A DNA stretch of 64,000 nt from Brevibacillus panacihumi W25 (GTDB lineage: Bacteria > Bacillota > Bacilli > Brevibacillales > Brevibacillaceae): positions 1,115,501 to 1,179,500 of the forward strand of contig NZ_KI629785.1 in the NCBI RefSeq assembly GCF_000503775.1, given 5' to 3'. Below are positions 1 through 8,851 of this stretch, piece by piece. A program made the position numbers and the translations under genes. Position 1 is the stretch's first letter. Every line of letters begins with the position of its first letter. Below the pieces are notes generated by a model, which was given only the letters and a program-made list of their open reading frames with translations, was not told where the DNA came from and did no database searches.

Positions 1-733
1 TCCCGGTCAATCTCCAGTTTCCCGTCCCGTCTTTTTGGGCGAGCAGCCGCGCATCTACCGTTCGTCCCGGCACCAGGGAAAGCTCCAGGCCCTGCTGCAA
101 AAAAAACTGCTCGTTGCCCTGCTTCTCTTGTTTTATCCACGCTTGAAGCCGTTGATGCAAAACATCGAGACTGGGGATGCTTTCGGAGATCTTCTTCTTT
201 TTCTTGGTCTGTCCCTGCAGATGAAAGCCACCTGGCGTTCTCACGACCCGCAGGATGCTTCGCCCACCTGTGCCATTGGTTGGTTTCACATAGACGACCC
301 TATGCTCTTGCAATAAAATCGCCAATGACTCTCGGGAGTACTCCATTGTTTGCGGGAGCCATTTTCTCAGAATGGGGTCTTGCTCCAATACCCGGTGAAC
401 GGAGAATTTATTGGCGAAGCGGCTGTTCGCGTAACGAAACAGTTGTTGTCGACGAAAGGGCAGATACCCGGCATGCTTGGGAACCGGGTAGTAGCGATAA
501 CGGTCGATGACAATATCGGGCCAAGCGTACCAGTCGTTTTTCCAGCCTGTCTGTGTTGGCGTATACCCTCTTATTTTTCTCGCAGTGAGATCGACATCTT
601 GTGGACTAAAGAGGAAGACTTCCAAATTCATTTTCTCCCCCTCTCTGACCATCAGACGCAGAATGCCAGGCTCGATAAAGCCCTTCTCTCCTCTGTAGGT
701 AAGGACCCCGATCCTTTTTTTCACTGACAGCAA
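1..733 (-). CDS. YheC/YheD-type ATP-grasp protein, partial
   Basis: The minus strand is open from here to the window edge, so the C-terminal part is missing. The translation runs KKRIGVLTY, then W-Y-x-W-P-D-I-V-I-D-R-Y, then a YVKPTNGTGGRSI segment, which is the nucleotide-binding region of the YheC/YheD family (ATP-grasp proteins linked to the endospore coat in Bacillus). The start is uncertain. TTG at 733 has AAAGG six bases upstream and begins just before the conserved KKRIGVL. GTG at 724 is possible, and the frame stays open to an ATG at 820 with a poor site. The plus-strand reading frames over this stretch are antisense shadows. Family assignment is fairly sure; the exact role in spores is inferred from the family. 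Confidence 0.75.
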   Translation of the reverse strand, partial: MLSVKKRIGVLTYRGEKGFIEPGILRLMVREGEKMNLEVFLFSPQDVDLTARKIRGYTPTQTGWKNDWYAWPDIVIDRYRYYPVPKHAGYLPFRRQQLFRYANSRFANKFSVHRVLEQDPILRKWLPQTMEYSRESLAILLQEHRVVYVKPTNGTGGRSILRVVRTPGGFHLQGQTKKKKKISESIPSLDVLHQRLQAWIKQEKQGNEQFFLQQGLELSLVPGRTVDARLLAQKDGTGNWRLTG

Positions 734-850
734 CACCCGCCTTTCTTCTTCACTTCCGCCCTCATCCCCTTGACAGTTTATGCCGAAAATGAAAAAAGCG
801 CCTTTGCCTGTACTAGGCATTAGCGCATCTTTGGACTCCTTGTCTGTATT

Positions 851-2044
851 TTAGGACGAATGTTTTTCCAGGTAGAGCAAGGCTGTACGCCCCAACAATT
901 CCCCTGCGACCAGCATGGCATCCTCGTCGATGTCAAAGCGCGGGTGATGGTGCGGGAAGTTGGCAAGCTTTTCGGGATTGCCTGCTCCGACAAACAGAAA
1001 GGCTCCAGGCACTTTGCCCAGATAGTAGGAAAAGTCCTCTCCGCCCATCAGCGGCTTCATCGGCTTCACACGCTCCGCACCAAACGCTGCCAAAGCTGCT
1101 TCCCGAGCCACCTGCGCTTCCTTCTCGCTGTTGATGACCGCGGGATAATCGCGAATGTAGCTCACCTTCGCAGAGGCTCCCATCATCGCTGCGGTTCCCT
1201 GAGCGATCTCGGTCAATCGTTCCTGCGCCCGATCACGCACTTCCGGCATAAACGTGCGAACCGTTCCCGTGAGGCGGCAGCTGTCTGCGATCACGTTGTT
1301 GTTGTCACCGCCGTGGAAGGTTCCGACTGTAACCACGACACTTTCCATCGGGCTTACGTTGCGGCTGGCGATGGTTTGCAGGGCACCGACGATCTGCGAG
1401 CCGACGACAATCGAGTCAATCGTCTCATCGGGAATGGCACCGTGTCCCCCGCGACCTTTGACCTCAATCACGAAATCATCAATGCTCGCCATAATCGGAC
1501 CTGGGCTGATGAACACCTGCCCTACCGGCAGCATTGACCACAGATGCACGCCGAAGATCGCATCGACGCCATCTACGGCTCCGTCCTGCGTCATCTGGAT
1601 CGCACCGCCCGGCGACTCCTCCTCGGCATGCTGGAAGACAAAGCGGATCTCCCCGGCAAATTCCTCGCGATGCTTGGCAAGAACACTGGCAAGACCGAGC
1701 AATTGGGACGTATGCGCGTCATGTCCGCAAGCGTGCATGACCCCCGGCACAGTCGACTTGTACGGCACTTCCTTTTGATCCTGAATCGGCAAGGCGTCAA
1801 AATCCGCACGCAACGCTACAACAGCGCCGGGACGGACGCCTTTCAGCACACCGATTACACCTCGACCGCCTACACCTGTACGAACCTCGTCCAGCTCCAG
1901 CTCTCTGAGAATCTCGGCGATCATGGCAGGCGTCTTCTCTTCCTGAAAAGAAAGCTCCGGATTTTGATGCAGATGACGACGCCAGCGGATGATTTGCGGT
2001 TCCAACTCTTTTAATTCTGCGGTAAGCCGTTCATGCAAGGACAT
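851..2044 (-). CDS. M20D-family amidohydrolase (N-acyl-amino-acid / hippurate hydrolase type)
   Basis: A 397-residue cytoplasmic metallohydrolase of the M20D family, whose members remove acyl groups from N-acyl amino acids or related amides. The dinuclear metal site is visible: MHACGHDAH around residues 103-111, the HAEEESPGG acid pair near 139-147, and a C-terminal GGEDFSYY followed by HHHPRFDID. Length is normal for the family (about 380-400). Substrate cannot be told from sequence; HipO, AmhX, YxeP and IAA-amino-acid hydrolase relatives all share these motifs. The stop lies about 120 bp from the start of the YheC/YheD gene on the same strand, so the two may be cotranscribed. Confidence 0.88.
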   Translation of the reverse strand: MSLHERLTAELKELEPQIIRWRRHLHQNPELSFQEEKTPAMIAEILRELELDEVRTGVGGRGVIGVLKGVRPGAVVALRADFDALPIQDQKEVPYKSTVPGVMHACGHDAHTSQLLGLASVLAKHREEFAGEIRFVFQHAEEESPGGAIQMTQDGAVDGVDAIFGVHLWSMLPVGQVFISPGPIMASIDDFVIEVKGRGGHGAIPDETIDSIVVGSQIVGALQTIASRNVSPMESVVVTVGTFHGGDNNNVIADSCRLTGTVRTFMPEVRDRAQERLTEIAQGTAAMMGASAKVSYIRDYPAVINSEKEAQVAREAALAAFGAERVKPMKPLMGGEDFSYYLGKVPGAFLFVGAGNPEKLANFPHHHPRFDIDEDAMLVAGELLGRTALLYLEKHSS

Positions 2045-2123
2045 GATGATTCCCTTCCTCCCCTAACAATCCTGGTTCTTTTCTTTCATCATAGCAGAAA
2101 ATGGACAGGATCAGGATGGAAGA

Positions 2124-3122
2124 TTAGACAAGCGGGTAAATCTGCCGCTTTCTTTGTTCAAAGACCGAGATCGAAGCAAAGCCTGCCCGTTTGAGCAATT
2201 TGTATGCCTCTTCGCTGAAATTCCCCAATTGCTCTGGATAGACAGAGCCAGACGAAGGCACGACAGCTACCGCATGCTGGGCCAGGATCTCCAACAGACG
2301 ATAGCTGGGACTCATTTCTTGAATCGGGGCGAGACTGCGATAGCCTGCAGTATTGATCTCTGTCGCCACCTGACAGCGCCTGAGAGATCGGGCCACCCGC
2401 TGGTAAGTAGACAGCAGAGAGGCCTCCTCCGGCCGATACCCGCAAGCTTTTACGCCGTCCAAATGAGCGATCAGGTCAAATATTCCGCTTCCCGCGGCCA
2501 ACTCGACCAGATCGAAATAGCGGCTGTACAAACTCTCCGGCGGCATGCGTCTGATATACTCCCTTGCTTCCGGCAAGTGAACGGCGATTCCCTCGACAAA
2601 ATGAACAGCACCCATGCAGAAATCCCAGTCGTACGCGGTCGCAATCTGATTGAGAGCCTTCTCTTCTCCCGGGAAAAAGTCCAGCTCGATCCCGACTCGC
2701 AAGGAGATGCCATCCTCCTCCCAGCGATTTCGCTGCGCTTCGAGAAAACGGACATACTCATCCAGCCGCTCGCAGCAGACCTGGTCCAGCCAAAGCCGCT
2801 GTTTTTTTCCCAATTGACCAGAGCTTCCGCGCAGTTGCCGTTCGTAAAGGGGTCTGCACTCGACAAAGCGGTATCCATGCTCGACGACCCCGACGATCCG
2901 AATCCCGCGCTGCTTCGCCCGCTCCCTGTAGAGATCCAGCCAAGCGGTCGAATAAGGACCTTCCTGTATCCGTTCCTTTATTTTTTTGGCTACTCCGTCC
3001 ATCCAGGCCCGACCGCCCGGCTCATCCCCTGATACCGTGTCAGCCAGAGATTCCGCCGTATGCTGCAGCCAGTTAAGCGAATACGGCCCCTCTTCCAAAT
3101 GCACGTGAAAATCTACCTTCAT
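2124..3122 (-). CDS. PHP-domain phosphoesterase-like protein
   Basis: A 332-residue protein opening with DFHVHLEEG, the first metal-binding motif (HxH) of the PHP superfamily found in histidinol phosphatases and polymerase-associated phosphoesterases. Later motifs fit too: VVEHGYRF, ELDFFPGEE, AVHFVEG and DLIAHLDGVK contribute the further His/Glu/Asp ligands, and TEINTAGYR near the C-terminus matches the EINTxG pattern of HisJ-like proteins. It is longer than B. subtilis HisJ (about 268 aa) because of an insert after the first motif. No histidine genes are nearby, so a HisJ role is unproven. The start has a GGGATCGGGATGAAG context and is probably correct. Confidence 0.75.
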   Translation of the reverse strand: MKVDFHVHLEEGPYSLNWLQHTAESLADTVSGDEPGGRAWMDGVAKKIKERIQEGPYSTAWLDLYRERAKQRGIRIVGVVEHGYRFVECRPLYERQLRGSSGQLGKKQRLWLDQVCCERLDEYVRFLEAQRNRWEEDGISLRVGIELDFFPGEEKALNQIATAYDWDFCMGAVHFVEGIAVHLPEAREYIRRMPPESLYSRYFDLVELAAGSGIFDLIAHLDGVKACGYRPEEASLLSTYQRVARSLRRCQVATEINTAGYRSLAPIQEMSPSYRLLEILAQHAVAVVPSSGSVYPEQLGNFSEEAYKLLKRAGFASISVFEQRKRQIYPLV

Positions 3123-3205
3123 CCCGATCCCCTCCGCCGGGTAAGTCCCATCTTCTTACTTGTTTGTATGTGGAGGCGATCAGGCATATGTCAAAGCAGG
3201 TTATC

Positions 3206-3682
3206 TCATGTCGTTTTTTTCTCAAACACATAAAACGTGTGCGGATAGCGATTCTTCTCGTCCACGATTCCCTCCCGTTGTTCCACCATGGCATAGGCAT
3301 CCCGGTCCCACGGCGGAAAAAAGGTGTCTCCCTGCACATCTAGATCAATCTCGGTAATATAAAGCCGATCTGCGGCATCCAGAAACTGGCGGTAAATCTC
3401 AGCGCCACCGAAAATGATCACATCTCCAAGCGCGAGAACCTCTTCCTTGGAATGAACCACCTCCACACCCGGCATATGAAAATCCGGATTGCGCGTGAGG
3501 ACGACATTGCGGCGGTTCGGAAGGGGTTTTCCAATTCCTTCCATCGTCTTTCTCCCCATCACAATGGTCTTGCCAGTCGTCACTTCCTTGACATGCTTCA
3601 AGTCAGCAGGCAAATGCCAGGGCATGACTCCATCCTTGCCGATCACCTGGTTGTTCGCGTACGCGACGATCAGGCTAATCAT
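3206..3682 (-). CDS. dfrA: Dihydrofolate reductase
   Basis: 158 residues, the usual bacterial DHFR size. It makes tetrahydrofolate from dihydrofolate with NADPH and is the trimethoprim target. Visible signatures are the N-terminal [18 protein letters not shown], the [11 protein letters not shown] substrate helix with the conserved acid, GRKTMEGIG, and the [12 protein letters not shown] nucleotide-binding turn. Its ATG overlaps the thyA stop (ATGA at 3679-3682), so the two are translationally coupled. This suits a pair in which ThyA consumes the folate that DHFR regenerates. The gene is commonly called dfrA or folA. Confidence 0.96.
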   Translation of the reverse strand: MISLIVAYANNQVIGKDGVMPWHLPADLKHVKEVTTGKTIVMGRKTMEGIGKPLPNRRNVVLTRNPDFHMPGVEVVHSKEEVLALGDVIIFGGAEIYRQFLDAADRLYITEIDLDVQGDTFFPPWDRDAYAMVEQREGIVDEKNRYPHTFYVFEKKTT

Positions 3683-4473
3683 ACCGCGACCTCTCCTTTA
3701 ATATGAGGATGGGCCTCGTAACCGACAATGTCGATGTCTTCAAAGGTAAAGTCAAAGATGGACGTAACCTCTGGATTTAACACCAGCTTGGGCAGCGGCT
3801 TGGGCTCCCGGCTCAATTGCAGCTTCACCTGCTCGATGTGATTGAGGTAGAGATGAGCATCGCCCAAGGTATGGACAAAATCTCCCGGCTCAAGCCCTGT
3901 AACATGCGCCATCATCTGCGTCAACAGCGCATAGCTGGCGATGTTGAACGGCACCCCTAAGAACGTATCGGCACTGCGCTGATACAGTTGGCAGGAGAGC
4001 TTCCCATTGGCAACGTAAAATTGAAACAGCAGATGGCACGGCGGCAAGGCCATTTCATCCAGTTCAGCCGGATTCCAGGCACTGACAATCAGGCGGCGGG
4101 AATCGGGATTTTTCTTGATCTCATCCACTACCCATTGGATCTGATCCACAGTCTTCCCGTCACGTCCGACAAAGGAACGCCATTGCTTGCCGTATACAGG
4201 TCCCAAATCGCCATTTTCATCTGCCCACTCGTTCCAGATGCGAACCCCGTTTTCTTGCAAATAACGAATGTTGGTGTCCCCGGAGAGGAACCACAACAGT
4301 TCGTGAATGATTGATTTCGTATGTAATTTCTTGGTCGTGACCAACGGAAAGCCCTCACTCAAGTCAAAGCGCATCTGATGGCCGAAGACACTGATCGTCC
4401 CGGTCCCGGTCCGATCCTCCTTGGTGACTCCCTCGTCCAAAATGCGTTGGCACAGATCCAAATATTGTCTCAT
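3679..4473 (-). CDS. thyA: Thymidylate synthase
   Basis: Converts dUMP to dTMP using methylene-tetrahydrofolate. From the ATG at 4473 the protein is 264 residues, exactly the E. coli ThyA length, and starts [15 protein letters not shown]. An upstream in-frame start at 4497 would add nine residues, but AAGGGGTG lies at the right distance only for 4473. The DRTGTGT phosphate loop, the [10 protein letters not shown] active-site cysteine block, QLYQRSAD and the DxHLYxNH region are all present. First gene of a two-gene operon with dfrA. Confidence 0.97.
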   Translation of the reverse strand: MRQYLDLCQRILDEGVTKEDRTGTGTISVFGHQMRFDLSEGFPLVTTKKLHTKSIIHELLWFLSGDTNIRYLQENGVRIWNEWADENGDLGPVYGKQWRSFVGRDGKTVDQIQWVVDEIKKNPDSRRLIVSAWNPAELDEMALPPCHLLFQFYVANGKLSCQLYQRSADTFLGVPFNIASYALLTQMMAHVTGLEPGDFVHTLGDAHLYLNHIEQVKLQLSREPKPLPKLVLNPEVTSIFDFTFEDIDIVGYEAHPHIKGEVAV

Positions 4474-4589
4474 TTCCCTACACCCCTTCTCATACACTAG
4501 TCTATACGATAACAGACCAAGCCCGCCAGTGAGAAAAAAGTGGAGGTCTGTCAGTTTGTACGGAATCGGTGTCCGGGCACACTCAAAAA

Positions 4590-4627
4590 AACGCCGTCAG
4601 CCCCTTTTCTTGAGGAGCGACGGCGTT
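4590..4627 (-). terminator. Rho-independent terminator after csp
   Basis: Nine-base arms (AACGCCGTC at 4590-4598 with GACGGCGTT at 4619-4627) around a 20-base loop. They are followed on the minus strand by a run of T, directly after the cold-shock gene. Confidence 0.85.
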
Positions 4628-4642
4628 GTTTGCGTTCATCAT

Positions 4643-4858
4643 CTATGAGTTGTTTACAGCAATCCGTGATACATTAGACGCTTGCTGGCCGCGCTGGCCA
4701 TTCACGATTTCAAAGGTGACCAGCTCCCCTTCCTCCAGATTGCGGTAACCAGATCCATTAATAGCCGAGTAGTGTACGAAGACGTCCGGACCTCCGTCCC
4801 GTTCGATAAACCCGTACCCTTTTTCTTTGCTGAACCATTTTACTTTCCCCTGAATCAT
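4643..4858 (-). CDS. Cold-shock protein (CSD, RNA/ssDNA chaperone)
   Basis: 71 residues forming one cold-shock domain. RNP1 (KGYGFIE) and RNP2 (DVFVHYSAI) are intact, framed by [11 protein letters not shown] at the start and ASNVSRIA at the end. Such proteins bind single-stranded RNA and DNA and keep mRNA unfolded. Closest in pattern to the CspB/CspD group of Bacillales; I cannot say which paralogue it is. Monocistronic, with its own terminator and roughly 200 bp of non-coding DNA upstream that could hold a long 5' UTR. Confidence 0.95.
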   Translation of the reverse strand: MIQGKVKWFSKEKGYGFIERDGGPDVFVHYSAINGSGYRNLEEGELVTFEIVNGQRGQQASNVSRIAVNNS

Positions 4859-4936
4859 TGCAGTTCCTCCCTGTACAAAGTGAAGCTCTACGCTTACCTT
4901 ATCCTATGCGGATGGGAGGGATGAGGAGATAGCGTT

Positions 4937-5074
4937 ATGAAAATTATCGGGTCACTGGCTCGCTACTGGATGGGATGCCGGCAATCTCAGCGATGCCCTA
5001 AGCGATTTATTCAAATCATTCAATTTTACAAAACCTTCCCACAAATTTACACTATGGTCAACGGATTATTTTAG
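4937..5074 (+). CDS. Possible 45-residue small ORF upstream of the MFS gene
   Basis: ATG at 4937 follows GAGGAG with eight bases of spacing. The frame stays open for 45 codons and stops at TAG (5072-5074), inside the ribosome binding region of the next gene, an arrangement that would allow translational coupling. The peptide is basic and rich in aromatic and cysteine residues (two Cys). I do not recognise it, and it may be chance. Confidence 0.25.
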   Translation: MKIIGSLARYWMGCRQSQRCPKRFIQIIQFYKTFPQIYTMVNGLF

Positions 5075-5087
5075 GGATGGTGTGACA

Positions 5088-6320
5088 ATGGGGACGAAAT
5101 CTGCATGTAATTGGATGACTCTTTGGGCATCCATATTATTCGTCGTGATCCTCGGTTTTTCCAGGCTCTCCTACGGCATGTTCTTGCCTGGGATACAGAG
5201 GGAACTCGGCGGGAGCTACGGTCAATTAGGCATCTTAAACACGGTCAATTTCATCGGATATTTGGTGGGGACCTTATGTCTCCCTCCTCTGATCGCTCGG
5301 TCTCCGGACCGCAAGCATGTGATCAATCGACTGACGTGTTTGTTGCTTGCAATCGCTATGATTGGCTCGGCATTTAGTGAAACTTTCATCCAGCTTGGTC
5401 TATGGCGATTCTCTATTGGCCTGTTATCTGCCTTCGCCACGGTGTTAGTCCTGTCCATTGCAATGGATGCCATACGACCGGCGGAACGAGGAGTGGCGTC
5501 GGGTCTTATCTGGCTGGGCGGGTCAGCCGGCATTCTTTTGACGGGTTTATTCGCCCCCTTTACCATTGATCCTTCTCACTTGCAGGGATGGCGATATGCA
5601 TGGGTGGCCATGGGCGTTTTCGGCTTGATCGCAGCGTTCGGCTTCGAGCTCGTCACCCAAAAACAGGGAACTGCAAAAATACCCCAGCCGACGGAATCGA
5701 AGCCACATGACCAAGGAAGCGTGAACGTGTACCGTCTCTTGCTGAACCCCAAAGAGTTCTTGTTCTTAATCGCTTCTTATTTCTTCTTCGGCTGGGGATA
5801 CATCATCTATTTCACGTATTTGATTCCCTATCTTGTGAGCAAAGGCATTCCGTCCCTCTATGCCGGGTTGATCTGGTCCGGAATCGGTTTTGCGGGTTTG
5901 TTTAACGGATGGATCGGAGGCAAAGCTATCGATCGATGGCCGAGCGGATATACGCTTGCGGCGGGGGTTATCTTGGGGACGATCGGTGTGAGCGGCGTCA
6001 TTACAGATCAAATGTTATATACGGCATGGGGTGCTGTCACGGTTGGATTGGTTTCCTTTCTTACACCGCCGCTCATGACGACCGCGCTTCTTCGTCGCCA
6101 TGTCCCTCACAGCGCTTACGCGGCATGCCTTAGCATAGCCACAGCCTTTTTTGCCTTCGGGCAGATTATAGGTCCCATCGTTGGTGCCGTGATGGTCGAT
6201 CGGTACGGATTGCAATTCGGTGTTGCATCCAGCGCACTCTTCTTGGCGATAGCCGCCGCGTTGGCTGGTTTGTACGGACAGCAGCAACGAAAACAAGAGA
6301 TCCGCGATTTGCAATTATGA
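5088..6320 (+). CDS. Major facilitator superfamily transporter (YbfB/YjiJ-like)
   Basis: About 410 residues with twelve predicted hydrophobic segments. It opens LWASILFVVILGFSRLSYGMFLPGIQRELG, the pattern of YbfB/YjiJ-type MFS carriers, and a charged central loop lies around residue 190-215 between the two six-helix halves. ATG at 5088 is preferred over GTG at 5082 because AGGGATGG lies seven bases upstream of it. Substrate unknown. It reads away from the cold-shock gene and towards the DinB-like gene 73 bp downstream. Confidence 0.85.
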   Translation: MGTKSACNWMTLWASILFVVILGFSRLSYGMFLPGIQRELGGSYGQLGILNTVNFIGYLVGTLCLPPLIARSPDRKHVINRLTCLLLAIAMIGSAFSETFIQLGLWRFSIGLLSAFATVLVLSIAMDAIRPAERGVASGLIWLGGSAGILLTGLFAPFTIDPSHLQGWRYAWVAMGVFGLIAAFGFELVTQKQGTAKIPQPTESKPHDQGSVNVYRLLLNPKEFLFLIASYFFFGWGYIIYFTYLIPYLVSKGIPSLYAGLIWSGIGFAGLFNGWIGGKAIDRWPSGYTLAAGVILGTIGVSGVITDQMLYTAWGAVTVGLVSFLTPPLMTTALLRRHVPHSAYAACLSIATAFFAFGQIIGPIVGAVMVDRYGLQFGVASSALFLAIAAALAGLYGQQQRKQEIRDLQL

Positions 6321-6393
6321 CGAAAGCTGTCACCATTGACGTATATGATGGATCCGGGAGACAAACGTTTATAGGCAGGAAAGGGATGACAAC

Positions 6394-6891
6394 ATGTACG
6401 TTACAGTTACAGATTTGATCGCCGAATGGAAAAACGAGGCCGGATTGACCCAGAAGGTGTTGGACGAATTAACGGATCATGCACTCTTGCAGCAGGTATA
6501 CCCAGGGGGGCGTACGTTAGGAAGAATTGCGTGGCATTTTGTCACGAGTATCCCGGATTATTTCACGGAATTCGGAGTCTCGGTAGAAAAAGTGTCAAAC
6601 CCGAATGAAGTACCGTCTGCCAAGGAGATCGCACAGACCTTTACGAAGGTAAGCTCTCAAGTAGTCAATGCGCTTGGAGAGCAGTGGAAGGACGATTCAC
6701 TACAGCAAGTTCAAAATGCGTTTGGAAGAATGGAGTCCAACGCGACAATCTTCATGGGATTGATCAAGCACATCGCTCATCATCGGGGACAGGTTACGGT
6801 TCTGATGCGCCAAGCCGGGTTGCCGATCCCTGCTGTGTATGGTCCTGCTAAGGAAGGTTGGGCGAAGTTGGGAGTGACGCCACCTCTTTGA
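6394..6891 (+). CDS. DinB/YfiT-like metal-binding four-helix protein
   Basis: 165 residues with the DinB-like layout: a first helix (LIAEWKNEAGLTQKVLDEL), a histidine in the IAWHFVTSI segment, and a C-terminal LIKHIAHHRGQVTVLMRQAGLP with the paired His typical of the family's metal site. This superfamily includes bacillithiol transferases and other thiol-dependent enzymes, but most members have no known reaction. AAAGGG lies eight bases before the ATG. It shares its strand with the MFS gene and could be cotranscribed. Confidence 0.85.
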   Translation: MYVTVTDLIAEWKNEAGLTQKVLDELTDHALLQQVYPGGRTLGRIAWHFVTSIPDYFTEFGVSVEKVSNPNEVPSAKEIAQTFTKVSSQVVNALGEQWKDDSLQQVQNAFGRMESNATIFMGLIKHIAHHRGQVTVLMRQAGLPIPAVYGPAKEGWAKLGVTPPL

Positions 6892-6915
6892 GTGTGTGTG
6901 CGTCATCCCTGGGAA

Positions 6916-8801
6916 ATCGAGTAGGAGGGGGTGACTAACCCCCGTCCTCTCACACCACCGTACGTACCGTTCGGTATACGGCGGTTCATTTAGGTATGAC
7001 GCAAATAGGTGTATCTGTCTGACAAACTCTTCAAACCTTGATTACGCCAGTAAGCATTATTCAATGCTCGGTGAAGAATTGGACTACATGCAATTCGCCA
7101 TTGTTTCTTTCGTGAATTGCCCCATTCATAGGCTTTTTCCTTGGGAACTCCTAAGGAGATAAGCCTTTTTACTTTTGTTTTCGGGCGCTTCCACTCTTTC
7201 CAGAGACACATTCGGAGTCTTCTTCGAATCCATTCGTCAAGATGGCTGAACACCGAAGGGGTATCAGCCAAGGCAAAATAGCCACACCAACCTGTAAGGT
7301 ACTCATTGAGATCGTCAATTCTGTATTCCATTGGGAGTGGTTTAGTGCGGGAGGTGATCTCCCGAATCCTCTGTTTTGCTCGCTTCAGACTATCGTTCGC
7401 TATTCGAATCTTGGGCGATTTGTTCACCGTGAAACTGAAACCAAGAAATTTACGATTCCATGGGCGATCAACGGCGCTTTTCTCCATGTTGACTTTTAGC
7501 TTGAGCTTTCTCTCAATGAACGTGGTCACGGAATCCATCACGCGGATTCCTGCCTTCTTTGACTTCACATAGATGTTGCAGTCATCTGCGTAGCGAAGGA
7601 ATCGAAGCCCCCGCTTTTCCAGTTCCTTGTCGAGTTCGTGCAACATGATATTGGATAAGAGCGGACTCAACGGGCCACCTTGCGGCACCCCTTGATCGCT
7701 TTCAATTTCCATACCATTAACCATAATCCCTGATTCGAGATAGCGTCGGATGAGGGTTAGGATAGTTCTGTCTTTGACATGTTTTGCGATAAGCCCCATA
7801 AGTTTATCGTGGTTTACCTTATCGAAGAACTTCTCAAGATCCATGTCTACGACCCAACGGTATCCTTCCTCGATGTATGTCTGTGCCTTCTTGACTGCGT
7901 CATGTCCCCGTCTTCTTGGACGGAATCCATGACTATGTTCGGAGAACATAGGATCAAATATCGGAGAAAGAACCTGTGCAATTGCTTGTTGGATGAGACG
8001 GTCGGTCACGGTAGGAATGCCTAATAGCCGAACACCACCGTTCAGTTTCGGGATTTCGACTCGTCGGACTGGCGAAGGTACATAGGTTCCATTCTCCAAT
8101 GACGCTCGTAGGGAGTCCCAGTTGGATAAGATATGTTGACGTAGGGATTTTACGGACATACCATCCACACCGTGGCTTCCTTTGTTCTTTTCTACTCGCT
8201 TTAGTGCCAACAGGAGGTTTTCCCGTGACAGCAGTTGTCCCATCATAAAACCAGATATCCTTTCGCGTGAACGTTCTTTCTACTTGTGCCACTCTCTATT
8301 CCGCCCTCTTGAAGTCCCCCATGGATTCACCATTTCCTCCTTCAAGTAAGTCCATCTGGATTGTCTGCATCATCATAAAGAGTGAACGCCTAGCGTCCCG
8401 TTCTTCCTAAATGTTCGGCCCTTCCCGTTTCAAGCGTCCTCTACTCCGGTACTATGGCCTCTGCTGACTCCTGACCGTTCAGTTTCTCCTAGCGGAGAAG
8501 GTTACCATGAGGGCATGGCGTCCCAGTCAGGTCTCCCCGGGTAAGAACGTTGTCTTTCCCTCCATCCACCTGCTTCATTTACTCCCGATAGCCTTTGGCA
8601 ACATGGACTTCGTCTTGTATGGCAGACTCATCCAGCTATCGTTAGCCTCATATGAAGTTCGTGTTCCTCAGGCCGGAGGTTTGCCGCAGACTTCCTTCAG
8701 ATTCCACCTCGCGGTGGACACCCTTGTCGTAAGCTAGTGGCTACTGTTGCCTTCGCCATTCGGGACTTTCACCCTAGAGACAACGCCCATGCCGGGCACA
8801 C
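6916..8801 (-). mobile_element. Group IIC intron, complete (about 1,886 bp)
   Basis: On the minus strand the element starts GTGTGCCCGGCATGGGCG at 8801, a known group IIC 5' end. It runs through a ribozyme domain I-III region (8247-8801, no other gene there), encodes a reverse transcriptase, and closes with domain V (about 6953-6987, GAACCGCCGTATACC... pairing with ...GTACGGTGGTG) and a domain VI stem ending near CTACTCGAT at 6916. The 5' exon is the terminator hairpin of the dynamin locus, the usual class C target. The 3' end could be off by a few bases because no uninterrupted copy is available here. Confidence 0.9.
6990..8246 (-). CDS. ltrA: Group IIC intron reverse transcriptase/maturase
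   Basis: 418 residues, intact. The RT domain holds GFRPRRRGHDAV, the VVDMDLEKFFD catalytic block, QGVPQGGPLSPLLSNI and the RYADD motif with YADD at about 219-222. A maturase (X) region follows, with GWCGYFALAD and a C-terminal LSDRYTYLR. There is no HNH endonuclease domain, as expected for class C. It splices and mobilises its own intron by retrohoming, and it is carried in the intron's domain IV. Confidence 0.94.
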   Translation of the reverse strand: MMGQLLSRENLLLALKRVEKNKGSHGVDGMSVKSLRQHILSNWDSLRASLENGTYVPSPVRRVEIPKLNGGVRLLGIPTVTDRLIQQAIAQVLSPIFDPMFSEHSHGFRPRRRGHDAVKKAQTYIEEGYRWVVDMDLEKFFDKVNHDKLMGLIAKHVKDRTILTLIRRYLESGIMVNGMEIESDQGVPQGGPLSPLLSNIMLHELDKELEKRGLRFLRYADDCNIYVKSKKAGIRVMDSVTTFIERKLKLKVNMEKSAVDRPWNRKFLGFSFTVNKSPKIRIANDSLKRAKQRIREITSRTKPLPMEYRIDDLNEYLTGWCGYFALADTPSVFSHLDEWIRRRLRMCLWKEWKRPKTKVKRLISLGVPKEKAYEWGNSRKKQWRIACSPILHRALNNAYWRNQGLKSLSDRYTYLRHT

Positions 8802-8805
8802 CACC

Positions 8806-8835
8806 AAAAAAGCGCGGGGGTTTCGTCCCCCGCGC
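8806..8835 (-). terminator. Terminator of the dynamin locus; intron target
   Basis: Perfect ten-base arms (agcgcggggg at 8811-8820, cccccgcgct at 8826-8835) followed on the minus strand by six T. The group IIC intron begins five bases after the T run. Confidence 0.9.
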
Positions 8836-8851
8836 TTTCCTATATACCCAA

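Noticed and set aside
35..727. Several plus-strand open frames at the left edge
   Set aside because: The opposite strand carries one continuous frame with YheC/YheD motifs to the window edge, so these are antisense shadows.
7954..8292. Second gene in intron 1 on the minus strand
   Set aside because: Out of frame with the reverse transcriptase and without any conserved motif; it lies in the ribozyme domain and the start of the RT gene.
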